From Fructilactobacillus hinvesii (GTDB taxonomy: Bacteria; Bacillota; Bacilli; Lactobacillales; Lactobacillaceae), in contig NZ_CP097118.1 of the NCBI RefSeq assembly GCF_024029435.1, positions 1,178,001 through 1,242,000 on the forward strand: 64,000 nucleotides of DNA, given 5' to 3'. A program made the translations under genes and the position numbers. Positions 1-9,350 of the stretch are shown here, in pieces; the first letter of the stretch is position 1; each line of letters starts with the position of its first letter. The notes below the pieces were generated by a model, which made no database searches, was not told the DNA's origin, and worked only from the letters and a program-made list of their open reading frames with translations.

Positions 1-1198
1 GTTGCAAATCTGCTTTCGTTTTGACTAGGATTGGATCCCGCTGCTCATTAGTAGATTCAAACAGTTGCTCTGAAGCTGATTGATCATCAGTCGGCGTTGT
101 TTTGGTAACTTCTAGTTGCTCATCGTTTTGCAAGTTTAAGGCCACCTCAACTGAATTATGCCGGGCTACTCCAGTTTTAAAGTGCTGATTATCCAGCGCT
201 TCTGGAATTAAATTTTGTTGTGCCAGCGTTTGATAAATCGTTTGTTCGATGAACTGACTTAATTCATCACGGTTTAACAACCGGACGGATTGCTTGGTCG
301 GATGCACGTTGACATCCATTTGACTCGGATCCATTGTAATCCGAATTACGCTTACCGGGTAGCGTCCGACCATTAACTTCGAACCGTATCCAGAAATGAT
401 AGCACGGTTTAGTTCTGTATCCTGCACAAACCGACCGTTTACAATCACAGAGAGGTATTTCCGACTCGCCCGGGTTAATTCTGGCAGACTAGTATAGCCC
501 TCTAATTGAAACTGATCGGTCTGCGCTGTAATCGGAATCATCTTCTTCATGCTCTGATTATTATAAATTCCTGCAATCACCTGCTGCAAATTATCACGTC
601 CAGACGTTCGCAATAGCTCTTTGCCATCGTGCGTCAAACTAAAAGCAATTTCTGGATGGCTTAACGCCAGGTGGTTCACCATTTCAGTAATCTTACTTAA
701 CTCGGTACTACTTGATTTCAGATAGTCCCGCCGCTTAGGGGTATTAAAAAAGAGGTCAGTGACTTCAATCGTGGTTCCACGCCGAATCGCAGCTGGCAGT
801 TGAGCCTGTACTTTTCCACCCTTCATCTGCATTTCGGTTCCCGGATGAACCCCGTCGGAGGTTTTCATCACCACTTGAGCCACCGAGGCAATGCTCGGTA
901 GCGCTTCGCCCCGAAACCCAAGGGACTTTACCCGAAATAGATCCGCCTGATCCTTAATTTTACTGGTCGCAAACCGCTGAAATGCCAACTGAACTTGATC
1001 GGGAGCAATTCCATCTCCGTTATCAGTCACACGCACGCGGTCTAATCCCCCGCGTTGTACGCCAATGTCAATTCGAGTACTGTGGGCGTCGATTGCATTT
1101 TCTACCAATTCCTTGACGACTGATGCTGGTCGTTCAATTACCTCACCAGCCGCAATCTGATCGGCTAAAATGGTTGGTAATTCGTGAATGGTTGCCAC
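1..1198 (-). CDS. mutL: DNA mismatch repair protein MutL (3' end outside window)
   Basis: GHKL-ATPase mismatch repair protein that couples MutS mismatch recognition to downstream strand processing. About 399 N-terminal codons are present; the C-terminal dimerisation part lies beyond the window edge. The N-terminus reads [19 protein letters not shown], followed by the ATPase-motif region with ELVENAIDA, both typical of MutL. The start is GTG at 1198, preceded by AAAGGA about 11 bases upstream; an ATG at 1209 is out of frame. It begins 7 bases after the mutS stop, so the two genes form one transcription unit. The reading frame is open to base 2. Confidence 0.95.
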   Translation of the reverse strand, partial: MATIHELPTILADQIAAGEVIERPASVVKELVENAIDAHSTRIDIGVQRGGLDRVRVTDNGDGIAPDQVQLAFQRFATSKIKDQADLFRVKSLGFRGEALPSIASVAQVVMKTSDGVHPGTEMQMKGGKVQAQLPAAIRRGTTIEVTDLFFNTPKRRDYLKSSSTELSKITEMVNHLALSHPEIAFSLTHDGKELLRTSGRDNLQQVIAGIYNNQSMKKMIPITAQTDQFQLEGYTSLPELTRASRKYLSVIVNGRFVQDTELNRAIISGYGSKLMVGRYPVSVIRITMDPSQMDVNVHPTKQSVRLLNRDELSQFIEQTIYQTLAQQNLIPEALDNQHFKTGVARHNSVEVALNLQNDEQLEVTKTTPTDDQSASEQLFESTNEQRDPILVKTKADLQ

Positions 1199-1205
1199 GC
1201 TTTGG

Positions 1206-3848
1206 TCATTCCTTTCTTAATTTTTGTTGCCACTGGTAAACAAGGTTCATTAGCTCTAGCGGTGTTTTCCCCATTAAATCAGTCTGCTTGATTTCTTTAA
1301 CCAGTTGTTGTTCGGTTGCGTTTAGTTTACTGGTTCGTGCTGGTTTCTGCGGCGATAATGGAGCCAATAGTTCCAACTGCTCTTCTGTGGCAGCGGACTC
1401 TGCTGCAGGAGTTTGTTCTTCTGATTGAACGGACCCCGTTTGGTGAACCTGGTTAGTTAACTGCTGGCTGTTTTCGGCCTCTAGGTGGTCTAACACCGTT
1501 TGGGCTCGATCCAGTAAGCTATCTGGTAATCCAGCTAGTTTGGCCACGTTAATTCCATAGGACTTGTCTGCTGGACCAGGCATAATCTTATGCAAAAAGA
1601 CCAATTGCCCGTCCTTTTCCATGGCTCCTACGTGAATATTTTGGAGGTGTTTTAATTGTTGGTCTAGATCAGTTAACTCATGATAGTGGGTGGAAAAGAG
1701 GGTTTTTGCATGAATCCGATTATGAATATATTCGATAATTGCCTGCGCGAGGGCCACTCCATCATAAGTAGAAGTCCCCCGCCCTAATTCATCCAAGAGA
1801 ATCAAACTGTTCTCAGTTGCCAACTGCAAGGCTTGGTTGGCTTCCTTCATTTCCACCATGAAGGTACTTTTTCCGGAAATCAAATCATCAGCCGCCCCAA
1901 TCCGAGTAAAGATTTGATCAAAGATTGGTAGCTCTGCTGCTTCCGCTGGGACAAAACATCCCATCTGGGCCAAAATCACAATCAGCGCTAACTGACGCAT
2001 GTAGGTACTCTTTCCTGACATGTTGGGTCCCGTAATCAAAAGCACCTGGGTCTCTGGATCCATTTCAATACTGTTAGGAACGTACTCCTGCGCCCCCAAA
2101 ACCGTCTCAACTACCGGATGTCGGCCGTTTTTAATCTGCAGTCGCTGTTCCTGGTTAAAGGTCGGCTTCACAAACTGGTGTCGTTCACTCACGTTGGCAA
2201 AACTTTGTAAGACATCCAGGCTAGCAATGCCACTAGCCAACTGTTGAACCCGCGGGATTTCTTGCTTAATTTGATCCCGGACCTGGGTAAACAGTTCGTA
2301 TTCCAGGCTTTGGGACTTCTCCTGGGCCTCCATGATGATTCGTTCTTTTTCTTGGAGTTCAGGGGTCGTAAACCGTTCGGCATTGGTTAGAGTTTGCACC
2401 CGCTCGTACCGATCCTCAGGCAACTTATTCAGATTAACCTTGGAAACCTCGATAAAGTAGCCAAACACCCGGTTATACTTAATCTTTAAGTTATTGATCC
2501 CCGTGGCGTCCCGTTCTTGAGCCTCAAGGTCCGCTAACCACTTTTTACCATTTTGCATCGCATCGCGATACTGATCCAATTTTTCATTATATCCTGATTT
2601 GATGACACCCCCCTCGGTCACAGAAATCGGGGGTTCAGGTACAATTGCCGTTTCAATTAGTTCTTGGACATCGTGAAGATCATCAAGACGTTGGTACAGC
2701 TCGTTAAAGTCTGGGGTCTCTAATTCATCTAACACATGTTTTACCTTTGGAATTTGTGCTAAAGATGCCGCTAACTGCATTAAATCACGGCCGTTAACCC
2801 CGCCAAACGCAATTCGACCCGCTAATCGTTCCAAATCATAAACCTGTACGAGTGCTTCTCTAAGTTCATTACGTTCGTAGTAGTGGTCTAACAACGTTTC
2901 CACCAAGCGTTGCCGGGTTTCAATCTGCTCCTGTTGTAACAGCGGCCGATCCAACCATTGTTTGAGTTTCCGACCACCCATGGCCGTTTTAGTTTCATCT
3001 AACACACCTAACAGAGTCCCAGCTTTTTTGCCGGTACGAATGTTTTTGGTTAGTTCGAGGTTGTACTGAGAATTGTGATCTAACCTTAAAAAGGAGTTCG
3101 GTTGATACTGCACGGCTGGTTGAATGTGTGCCAAACTCCGCTTCTGGGTCTCCGTCACGTAATTTAGTAACAACTCTCCTGCCCGTTGTAATAGGGGACT
3201 TCTTAGGTTTGCCAATAACCGTTCGTTAGCAACCGGCGTCGCTTTTGCATGCGAAACTAAAATTCCCAGTTTAGCAAGTTGTTCCGTCACCTCAGAAAGA
3301 TCATCAGCAGCAACCACCACCTCTTTGGAATTGAGGTTCATGACTTCGTTTAAAACTGCCGTAGTACTATCCAATAAGCACGCCTTGAGTTCCCCGGTTG
3401 AAAGCTCAATGTAGGCCAACCCCAATTGGCTCTTAGCGTCATCTTGCACAATTCCAGTTAGATAATTATTCACCTTTGCGGTGTCCGCGTGGTTATCAGT
3501 CTGCGTTCCAGGAGTCACTAGTTGTACTACTTCTCGCTTGACCATTCCCTTAGCGAGTTTGGGATCTTCGACCTGTTCACAAATAGCCACTTTATAGCCT
3601 TGATCCACCAAAGTATCAATGTAATTTTGGGCCGAATGATGAGGAACCCCACACATTGGAATCGGATACTCCGCGTTGTGATTCCGAGCTGTCAGCGTTA
3701 GTTCCAACAATTGAGCACCCTTCACAGCATCATCATTAAAAAGCTCGTAAAAATCTCCGATCCGGTAAAACAGAAAAGCATCTGGATATTGATCCTTGAT
3801 TTTTTGATACTGTTCCATCATCGCAGTCGTTTTTGCTGTCTTTGCCAT
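1206..3848 (-). CDS. mutS: DNA mismatch repair ATPase MutS
   Basis: Recognises base mismatches and small loops and recruits MutL. The 880-residue protein is of normal length. The mismatch-intercalating Phe-Tyr-Glu lies in GDFYELF at residues 31-37. The ABC-type Walker [10 protein letters not shown] is near residue 611, followed by [10 protein letters not shown] (Walker B and signature) and the STHYHEL switch. A linker rich in Gln, Glu and Ala precedes the C-terminal helices. It lies upstream of mutL (7-bp gap) and 17 bp downstream of ymdB, so it probably belongs to one minus-strand operon. Confidence 0.97.
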   Translation of the reverse strand: MAKTAKTTAMMEQYQKIKDQYPDAFLFYRIGDFYELFNDDAVKGAQLLELTLTARNHNAEYPIPMCGVPHHSAQNYIDTLVDQGYKVAICEQVEDPKLAKGMVKREVVQLVTPGTQTDNHADTAKVNNYLTGIVQDDAKSQLGLAYIELSTGELKACLLDSTTAVLNEVMNLNSKEVVVAADDLSEVTEQLAKLGILVSHAKATPVANERLLANLRSPLLQRAGELLLNYVTETQKRSLAHIQPAVQYQPNSFLRLDHNSQYNLELTKNIRTGKKAGTLLGVLDETKTAMGGRKLKQWLDRPLLQQEQIETRQRLVETLLDHYYERNELREALVQVYDLERLAGRIAFGGVNGRDLMQLAASLAQIPKVKHVLDELETPDFNELYQRLDDLHDVQELIETAIVPEPPISVTEGGVIKSGYNEKLDQYRDAMQNGKKWLADLEAQERDATGINNLKIKYNRVFGYFIEVSKVNLNKLPEDRYERVQTLTNAERFTTPELQEKERIIMEAQEKSQSLEYELFTQVRDQIKQEIPRVQQLASGIASLDVLQSFANVSERHQFVKPTFNQEQRLQIKNGRHPVVETVLGAQEYVPNSIEMDPETQVLLITGPNMSGKSTYMRQLALIVILAQMGCFVPAEAAELPIFDQIFTRIGAADDLISGKSTFMVEMKEANQALQLATENSLILLDELGRGTSTYDGVALAQAIIEYIHNRIHAKTLFSTHYHELTDLDQQLKHLQNIHVGAMEKDGQLVFLHKIMPGPADKSYGINVAKLAGLPDSLLDRAQTVLDHLEAENSQQLTNQVHQTGSVQSEEQTPAAESAATEEQLELLAPLSPQKPARTSKLNATEQQLVKEIKQTDLMGKTPLELMNLVYQWQQKLRKE

Positions 3849-3865
3849 GTTTTCACTCTTTCGTT

Positions 3866-4675
3866 TTAAACATTTTGGTACGGATGATCCTGATCAATTA
3901 AAATGGTGCGCACTTTTTTGGCCCGGCCGGTATGTGCATCAACGTTCACCACACACCCAGAAAGAATCCCGGCTCCTGTAGTTTGCACCGCAAATCGATT
4001 GGGACGTGCCGTCAAAAATTTTTGAATGACCGGTTGGTACTCCATCCCAATCACACCGGTTGCCGGTCCAGTCATCCCTGCATCCGTCAGGAATCCGGTT
4101 CCATGTGCCAGAACCTGGGGATCATTAGTTTGCACATGGGTATGCGTTCCCACCACTGCAGAAACCCGACCGTCTAAAAAGAGTCCGAGGGCCTTTTTTT
4201 CACTAGTGGTTTCGGCATGAAAATCAACAAAGATTACGTTCACATTTGCCGCCTGCAACTCGGTCACCAGCTGATCAATTGCAGCAAATGGATCATCGGT
4301 TGCTTCCATAAACACCCGTCCCTGTAAATTAATCACTGCCACCTGCGTTCCATTCACGTTCAATTGGGTCCACCCGTGACCAGGGACGTCTTGTCCTGGA
4401 TAATTGAGCGGACGGAGTAAGTTTGGAGTTTGGTCAATAAAGGAAAAAATCTCCTGATTATTCCAAGCATGATTACCCAGCGTAACAACATCTGCCCCAG
4501 CCTTCATTAGGTCTTTAAATAATTTTTGGGTGATTCCTCGCCCACTTTTAGTCGTATTTTCCCCATTAACAATCGTTACCTGGGGCTTAAATTCTTTTTT
4601 TAACGCTGGGAGATATCGTGCTACCAATTGCATTCCCATTTCACCAACCACGTCACCTAAAAATAAAAACTGCAT
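3866..4675 (-). CDS. ymdB: YmdB-family metallophosphoesterase (TIGR00282)
   Basis: 269-residue calcineurin-like phosphoesterase of the YmdB family. In Bacillus this dimetal enzyme hydrolyses cyclic nucleotide phosphodiesters and affects late adaptive behaviours. Metal-site motifs are intact: GDVVGEMG at the N-terminus, NGEN near residue 39, [10 protein letters not shown] near 67, DFHAE and THTHV. It follows rny, the usual rny-ymdB association, but a terminator hairpin separates the two, so ymdB may depend on partial read-through or a local promoter. RBS GGGCGG precedes the ATG. Confidence 0.92.
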   Translation of the reverse strand: MQFLFLGDVVGEMGMQLVARYLPALKKEFKPQVTIVNGENTTKSGRGITQKLFKDLMKAGADVVTLGNHAWNNQEIFSFIDQTPNLLRPLNYPGQDVPGHGWTQLNVNGTQVAVINLQGRVFMEATDDPFAAIDQLVTELQAANVNVIFVDFHAETTSEKKALGLFLDGRVSAVVGTHTHVQTNDPQVLAHGTGFLTDAGMTGPATGVIGMEYQPVIQKFLTARPNRFAVQTTGAGILSGCVVNVDAHTGRAKKVRTILIDQDHPYQNV

Positions 4676-4733
4676 GCCTGTCCGCCCATCTTAATTTATT
4701 GTGATACCTTTATTTTACCATGGAAATTTAGAA

Positions 4734-4764
4734 ATAAAAAAGGACTGGTCTCTACCAGTCCTTT
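4734..4764 (-). terminator. Rho-independent terminator after rny
   Basis: On the minus strand an 11-bp stem (AAGGACTGGT/ACCAGTCCTT) with an AGAG loop is followed by a run of six T. It abuts the rny stop codon. Confidence 0.9.
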
Positions 4765-6325
4765 ACTGTGCATATTCAACGGAACGAACCTCGCGAATCA
4801 CTTTCACTTCAACGTGACCCGGATGATTCATTTCGTTTTCGATTTGATCTTTAATCTCTCGAGCTAACACAATTGCTTGTGAATCAGAGATTTTTTCTGG
4901 TTTAGCAATTACCCGGATTTCACGGCCGGCCTTTACGGCATAACTCTTTTCGACCTCATCAAAACCATTGGTAATCCCTTCTAGTTTTTCGAGCCGGTGC
5001 ACAAAGCTTTCTAACGAATCGCTCTTAGCTCCCGGTCTAGTAATCGAAATGCGATTAGCAACATCCACTAATTCAGACACTAACGTGTGGGGCTCATTGA
5101 GATTATCTTCGAGCCGGATTGCATCGATGACCACCGGATCTTCACCATATTTCTTAGCGATATCAACTCCGGCTTCTACGTACGATTCATCTGTACCACT
5201 GGCTGCCGCTCTTCCAATTTCGTGTAATAATCCAGCGCGCTTTGCTAAAGTTACATCTTCACCTAACTCCGCTGCAAAAACTCCAGCTAACTTAGCAACT
5301 TGAATGGAGCGGGACAACACGTTTTGTCCGTATGAAATTTTATATTTCAGTTGACCCACTAACTTGACTAGTTCATGATTCATGGAATGAATCCCTAAAT
5401 CAAAGATAACGTTTTCGCCCTCTTCTTGAATCTGTTGTTCGAGCTCTTGCTTACTCTTCTCGACCATTTCTTCAATCCGGGCTGGATGAATTCGTCCATC
5501 CTTAATCAATTTTTCAAGTGCTAACTTGGCAACTTCCCGTCTGATTGGATTAAATCCACTCAAAACAACCGCGTTCGGGGTATCATCAATGATTAAATCA
5601 ATCCCGGTCACGGTTTCAAAGGTGCGAATGTTGCGTCCTTCCCGACCAATGATTCTTCCTTTCATATCATCGTTTGGAAGCGACACAACTGAAACTGTGG
5701 TTTCTGAAACAATGTCTGCCGAACTTTGTTGCAGTGCCTCTACAATTAGGTTCTTCGCGTCTTCTGCAGCGGTCTGTTTAGCGGATTCATAATTTTGTTT
5801 AATCATCCGCGCCCGAACATCTGCCAAAGACCGTTTCGTCTCATCAATCACTAAGTCCCGTGCTTCTGCCTCAGTCAGAGAAGCAACCCTAGTAACCTCG
5901 GCTTGCCGTTTTGCGATAAGTGCTTCTGCATCTTGTTGCTTTTTTTCAAGTGCTTTTTTCTCATTACTAATTTGTTCTTCTAACCGGTTCAGATTATCAT
6001 CCCGCTTTTCAAAGGCCTGATCCTTACGATCCAAAGCCTCTTCGCGCTTCAATAAATAATCTTCTTGGCGTTGAATGTCATCACGCCGCTTTTTCAGGCC
6101 CTTTTCGACCTTGTTCCGGTAAGCATTTCCGTCTTTTTTAGCCTTGGCAGTCGCATCCTTAAGCTGCTGCTCAGCCTGACGTTGTGCATCGGCTAGAATA
6201 TCATTAGCATTTTGGTGAGCGGCAGTAAGCTTCGCTTCTACCGTTCGTTTATGAGTCAATTGCCCAATAAAAAAACCAACAATCATAGCGATAGCGGCGC
6301 ATCCAACAATAGCAATTACCATCAT
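4763..6325 (-). CDS. rny: RNase Y homologue with degenerate HD active site
   Basis: RNase Y is normally the membrane-anchored endoribonuclease that initiates mRNA decay in Firmicutes. The 520-residue protein has the family architecture: an N-terminal membrane helix (residues 2-20), a long charged coiled coil (about 25-190), a KH domain with RIIGREGRNIR, and a C-terminal HD-like domain. The catalytic signature is lost. The first His is R339 (NVLSRSIQVA), the HD pair is H368-E369 (LLHEIGRA), the next His is Y382, the His-His pair is R404-L405, and the last Asp is N424. The fold-supporting sequence and the C-terminal RSVEYAQ tail remain. It is probably catalytically dead or strongly altered, perhaps keeping an RNA-binding or scaffold role. 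ATG follows GGGGG by four bases. Confidence 0.93.
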   Translation of the reverse strand: MMVIAIVGCAAIAMIVGFFIGQLTHKRTVEAKLTAAHQNANDILADAQRQAEQQLKDATAKAKKDGNAYRNKVEKGLKKRRDDIQRQEDYLLKREEALDRKDQAFEKRDDNLNRLEEQISNEKKALEKKQQDAEALIAKRQAEVTRVASLTEAEARDLVIDETKRSLADVRARMIKQNYESAKQTAAEDAKNLIVEALQQSSADIVSETTVSVVSLPNDDMKGRIIGREGRNIRTFETVTGIDLIIDDTPNAVVLSGFNPIRREVAKLALEKLIKDGRIHPARIEEMVEKSKQELEQQIQEEGENVIFDLGIHSMNHELVKLVGQLKYKISYGQNVLSRSIQVAKLAGVFAAELGEDVTLAKRAGLLHEIGRAAASGTDESYVEAGVDIAKKYGEDPVVIDAIRLEDNLNEPHTLVSELVDVANRISITRPGAKSDSLESFVHRLEKLEGITNGFDEVEKSYAVKAGREIRVIAKPEKISDSQAIVLAREIKDQIENEMNHPGHVEVKVIREVRSVEYAQ

Positions 6326-6385
6326 TTTTCCCCCGTATCACTTGAATTTTCCACTGGCTACGCTAATTGCGTTTACCACTTATCC

Positions 6386-6414
6386 AGTTTAATGTTAAAA
6401 AAATTAACTGTCAA
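6386..6414 (-). promoter_or_regulatory. Predicted promoter of rny
   Basis: Minus-strand TTGACA (6409-6414), 17-bp spacer and TAAACT (6386-6391). It sits in the short cinA-rny gap, where recA is normally found. Confidence 0.7.
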
Positions 6415-6417
6415 CTA

Positions 6418-6451
6418 AGAGCAGATCTCAACTTAACTCCGCTCTTACTCC
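6418..6451 (-). terminator. Hairpin after cinA, possible terminator
   Basis: TAAGAGC and GCTCTTA can pair around a loop just after the cinA stop. There is no clean T run directly after the stem, so termination is uncertain. Confidence 0.4.
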
Positions 6452-7696
6452 TTATTGACCTTGCAATTGATCATAAATCAGCTTGAGTCCCGTTTTAACG
6501 GCATAATCCCGGACCGCATTTCTAGTCCCAGCAAATTGAACTTTTTTAGTAATCGCTTGCCCATCGGGAAGAGCCAAACCCACCCAGAAGAAACCAGCCG
6601 GATGTCCTTCTAATGAGTCAGGCCCAGCCACGCCGGTAAACGAAATCGCTAAATCGGTTTGCAACCGCCGTTTCGCTCCCCGAGCCATTGCGATTGCTGT
6701 TTCTGCAGAAACCACCCCATGTTTAGAAATGGTTTCCTTGGCAACTCCCACTAACTGTTCCTTGGTGGTAGCAGAATAAGTTACAAACCCACCCGCAAAA
6801 ATCTGAGAAGCCCCGTCTACGTTTGCAATCGTACTTTGAAATAATCCACTCGTTAATGATTCGGCTGCAGTAATCGTTAACTGCCGCTTTTTTAAGAGTG
6901 CAACAACCACTTGTTCTAATGAGTTATCATCGCCATTGCCGTAAAAATAACTTCCTGCTAGATGGTTAACCTTCCGTGCGGTTTCAGCCAACGTTTGTTC
7001 CACGCCCTGCTCATCGGTTCCACTGGCTGTGATCCGTAGCGTCACCTCATTTTGCTTCGCATACGTCGCTAACGTCGGATTCTGTTGCCCAGAAATTAAC
7101 GAATGCAACCGATCCTCTAACGCCGGCTCCCCAATTCCAAAGAAGCGCATCACTCGGGATCGAATAATTTGCTGCCGATGATTCAGTTGAGCTAACCGTG
7201 GTTCAGCCTCCTTTTCAAACATTGGTTGTAATTCTGCCGGTGGTCCTGGTAATACCAAGTAGGTACACTGGTCGGTTGCAAGTAACATCCCCACGGCGAA
7301 CCCAACCTCGTTTGGTAGAACCGTTGCCCCCGAAATTATTTCTCCCATTAAATCTGCGTGTTGGGGCTTTGGGCGATCGGTTTGCGCATAAAAAGCGTTA
7401 ATCTTTGCCATCGATTTTGGTTCTGGAACCAACGACCGTCCCACAACCTGCGCTAAAATGGTTTTCGTTAAATCATCTTCAGTCGGTCCTAACCCGCCAG
7501 TCAGCACCACTAAGTCACTACGCTGAGCAGCAGTTTGAATGGCATTCGCCAAGCGTTTTGGATTATCTCCAACCGTTTCTTCAAAATAAACATCAATCCC
7601 CAAGTTGGCTAGGTGTTGCGCGATAAAAGGTGAACTGGTGTCCACGATTTCTCCCAGTAATAACTCGGTTCCGACACTAATGATTTCTGCTTTCAT
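6452..7696 (-). CDS. cinA: CinA-family protein (competence/damage-inducible, NMN amidohydrolase type)
   Basis: 414 residues, the usual two-domain CinA. The N-terminal molybdopterin-binding-like domain begins MKAEIISVGTELLLGEIVD and has the LTGGLGPTEDDLT motif. The C-terminal PncC-like domain has TAAESLTSGL and the GVAGPDS motif. The family deamidates NMN in pyridine-nucleotide recycling, and in streptococci it is co-induced with recA. It follows pgsA closely, as in other lactobacilli, but the gene after it is rny and not recA. Confidence 0.95.
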   Translation of the reverse strand: MKAEIISVGTELLLGEIVDTSSPFIAQHLANLGIDVYFEETVGDNPKRLANAIQTAAQRSDLVVLTGGLGPTEDDLTKTILAQVVGRSLVPEPKSMAKINAFYAQTDRPKPQHADLMGEIISGATVLPNEVGFAVGMLLATDQCTYLVLPGPPAELQPMFEKEAEPRLAQLNHRQQIIRSRVMRFFGIGEPALEDRLHSLISGQQNPTLATYAKQNEVTLRITASGTDEQGVEQTLAETARKVNHLAGSYFYGNGDDNSLEQVVVALLKKRQLTITAAESLTSGLFQSTIANVDGASQIFAGGFVTYSATTKEQLVGVAKETISKHGVVSAETAIAMARGAKRRLQTDLAISFTGVAGPDSLEGHPAGFFWVGLALPDGQAITKKVQFAGTRNAVRDYAVKTGLKLIYDQLQGQ

Positions 7697-7732
7697 TTAA
7701 ATCCTTCTCTAATTACATTGATTCTTGGACAT

Positions 7733-8320
7733 TTAAAAGGAATCGGCAAAGACCTGCCGATTCTTCACGAAGTATTCAATTCCAGAGTAGACAGCAGCAA
7801 TTAAGGCCACATACAAGCAAAATTGTCCCACTGGAAGATTCAAGTTGTTAAAGAAAACGTTATTTAACAGTAAAATAATCACACTAATCATTTCAAAGAA
7901 GGTTTTCACCTTTCCTGACCAATCAGCAGCAACCACCTGACCATCGTTTTGAACAATGATCAACCGTAATCCGGTCACGGCTAGCTCTCGGCAAACAATC
8001 ACTGCGGCAATCCAAGCTGCCACGTTATTATCCCCAACCCCCACCAACATGATGAAGGCGGACATTACAATCATTTTATCGGCTAATGGATCGGCAAACT
8101 TCCCGAAGTTCGTAACTAGGTGATCACGCCGGGCAATTTGTCCATCCAAAAAATCAGTCAAAGCGGCCACAATGAACACGAGCGCAGCAATTAGTTGGTT
8201 CACCGGAATCATCGTACCAGCAACCACGACTCCCCCCATGCTAACTGGCAAAGCTAATAACAATAAGAAAATCGGAATCAAGATAATCCGAAACATGGTT
8301 AATTTATTTGGCAAATTCAT
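7733..8320 (-). CDS. pgsA: CDP-diacylglycerol-glycerol-3-phosphate phosphatidyltransferase
   Basis: Integral membrane enzyme that makes phosphatidylglycerol phosphate, the committed step to phosphatidylglycerol and cardiolipin. The 195-residue protein has several hydrophobic segments and the complete CDP-alcohol phosphotransferase motif in TDFLDGQIARRDHLVTNFGK followed by FADPLADK, with both Mg-binding aspartates present. A good AGGAGG precedes the ATG. It sits between the RodZ-like gene and cinA, as commonly seen in lactobacilli. Confidence 0.95.
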   Translation of the reverse strand: MNLPNKLTMFRIILIPIFLLLLALPVSMGGVVVAGTMIPVNQLIAALVFIVAALTDFLDGQIARRDHLVTNFGKFADPLADKMIVMSAFIMLVGVGDNNVAAWIAAVIVCRELAVTGLRLIIVQNDGQVVAADWSGKVKTFFEMISVIILLLNNVFFNNLNLPVGQFCLYVALIAAVYSGIEYFVKNRQVFADSF

Positions 8321-8333
8321 GAAAAATCCTCCT

Positions 8334-8377
8334 CAAAGCAAAATAACGCCCTGTTGTTACACAGGCCGCCATTTTGC
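8334..8377 (-). other. Imperfect hairpin between the rodZ-like gene and pgsA
   Basis: AGCAAAAT near 8377 pairs with ATTTTGCT near 8340, and CCTGT with ACAGG inside. The structure ends just before the pgsA RBS. There is no T tract, so it may be a processing site or a translational control element. Confidence 0.4.
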
Positions 8378-8379
8378 TG

Positions 8380-9285
8380 CTATTCTTCAAATTTAAGGTT
8401 CATATCTCGTTGGTTAGCATCTTGACCAGCGGCTGGTTGGGGCAGCATCACCTGTTGGTCGTTTAACTTCACGCTTGAAATGGGGGCATTTACCATGTGA
8501 ATGTTAACTTCCTTGGTATTTTTAGGAATCTCCACCTGGTGGCCTTCATTTTGGTTTACCGCTCCATTAAAGACTTCTTTTCCGTCTAGCTTAACCGTCA
8601 TCGTAGTTGCTTGACTTGCACCTAGGTCTAACTTAGAAGTTGCATTTCCGGTTTTAACGGTAAAGTCGCTGGTGCTATTAGCAACCTGCTTAATCTCCGT
8701 TTGGCCTTCTTTTAGGTTATTTTTGTTAGCCTGGTTCGTTTTCTTGGTCTTTTTCTTTTTAGCATCATCATTAGTGACTGTCACTTTGGCATTTTTGGGG
8801 GCCGTGGTACTACTATCTTGCTTCGTTTTTGCAACTGCAAACAGCACAATCCCAATAATGACAATCACAACAACTACTAAACCGACCAGTGGAATTAACT
8901 TTTGTTTGTCAAGCTGCTTCTTACTTTGAGACAGGGTTGGATTGTTTGCATGACTGGTAGTCCGATTATCATCCTCAGCTGGTTGGGTGTTCTGTAATGA
9001 ATCTGCTTCTGGATCAACCGTTGGAGTCGTTAAGTGGGAATCAGTTAAAAATTGTTCTCCATTTAACCCGACGGCATTCGCGTATTGTTTTACAAACGCC
9101 CGAACGTAAAATTGACCTGGCAGAGCCGCAAAATCACCATTTTCAATCGCCGTTAAATAGCGTTTTTGAATTTTGGTCTGTTTTTGCAGTTCATCAAGGG
9201 AAAGACCGGCTTGCTCCCGGGCCGTCTTTAACTGAGCTCCAATTCCGGCATCCGTCGTTTGCTTATTCTCGTTTGCTTCGCTCAT
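8380..9285 (-). CDS. RodZ-like helix-turn-helix membrane protein
   Basis: 301 residues. The N-terminal HTH_25/XRE domain (about 15-80) contains GAQLKTAREQAGLSLDELQ and TKIQKRYLTAIENGDF. A basic, Lys/Asn/Gln-rich linker leads to one transmembrane helix (about residues 130-155), then a Lys/Thr-rich extracytoplasmic linker and a C-terminal beta domain like DUF4115. RodZ links the MreB cytoskeleton to the elongation machinery, which fits the mreB, mbl and rodA genes in this window. The gene lies between the M16 peptidase pair and pgsA, a conserved Firmicute location. Confidence 0.85.
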   Translation of the reverse strand: MSEANENKQTTDAGIGAQLKTAREQAGLSLDELQKQTKIQKRYLTAIENGDFAALPGQFYVRAFVKQYANAVGLNGEQFLTDSHLTTPTVDPEADSLQNTQPAEDDNRTTSHANNPTLSQSKKQLDKQKLIPLVGLVVVVIVIIGIVLFAVAKTKQDSSTTAPKNAKVTVTNDDAKKKKTKKTNQANKNNLKEGQTEIKQVANSTSDFTVKTGNATSKLDLGASQATTMTVKLDGKEVFNGAVNQNEGHQVEIPKNTKEVNIHMVNAPISSVKLNDQQVMLPQPAAGQDANQRDMNLKFEE

Positions 9286-9350
9286 TTTTTCAACTCCAAT
9301 TCTTAATTTACTGTCAGTATATCACACCACTAACCGGGAAAACACGCCCA

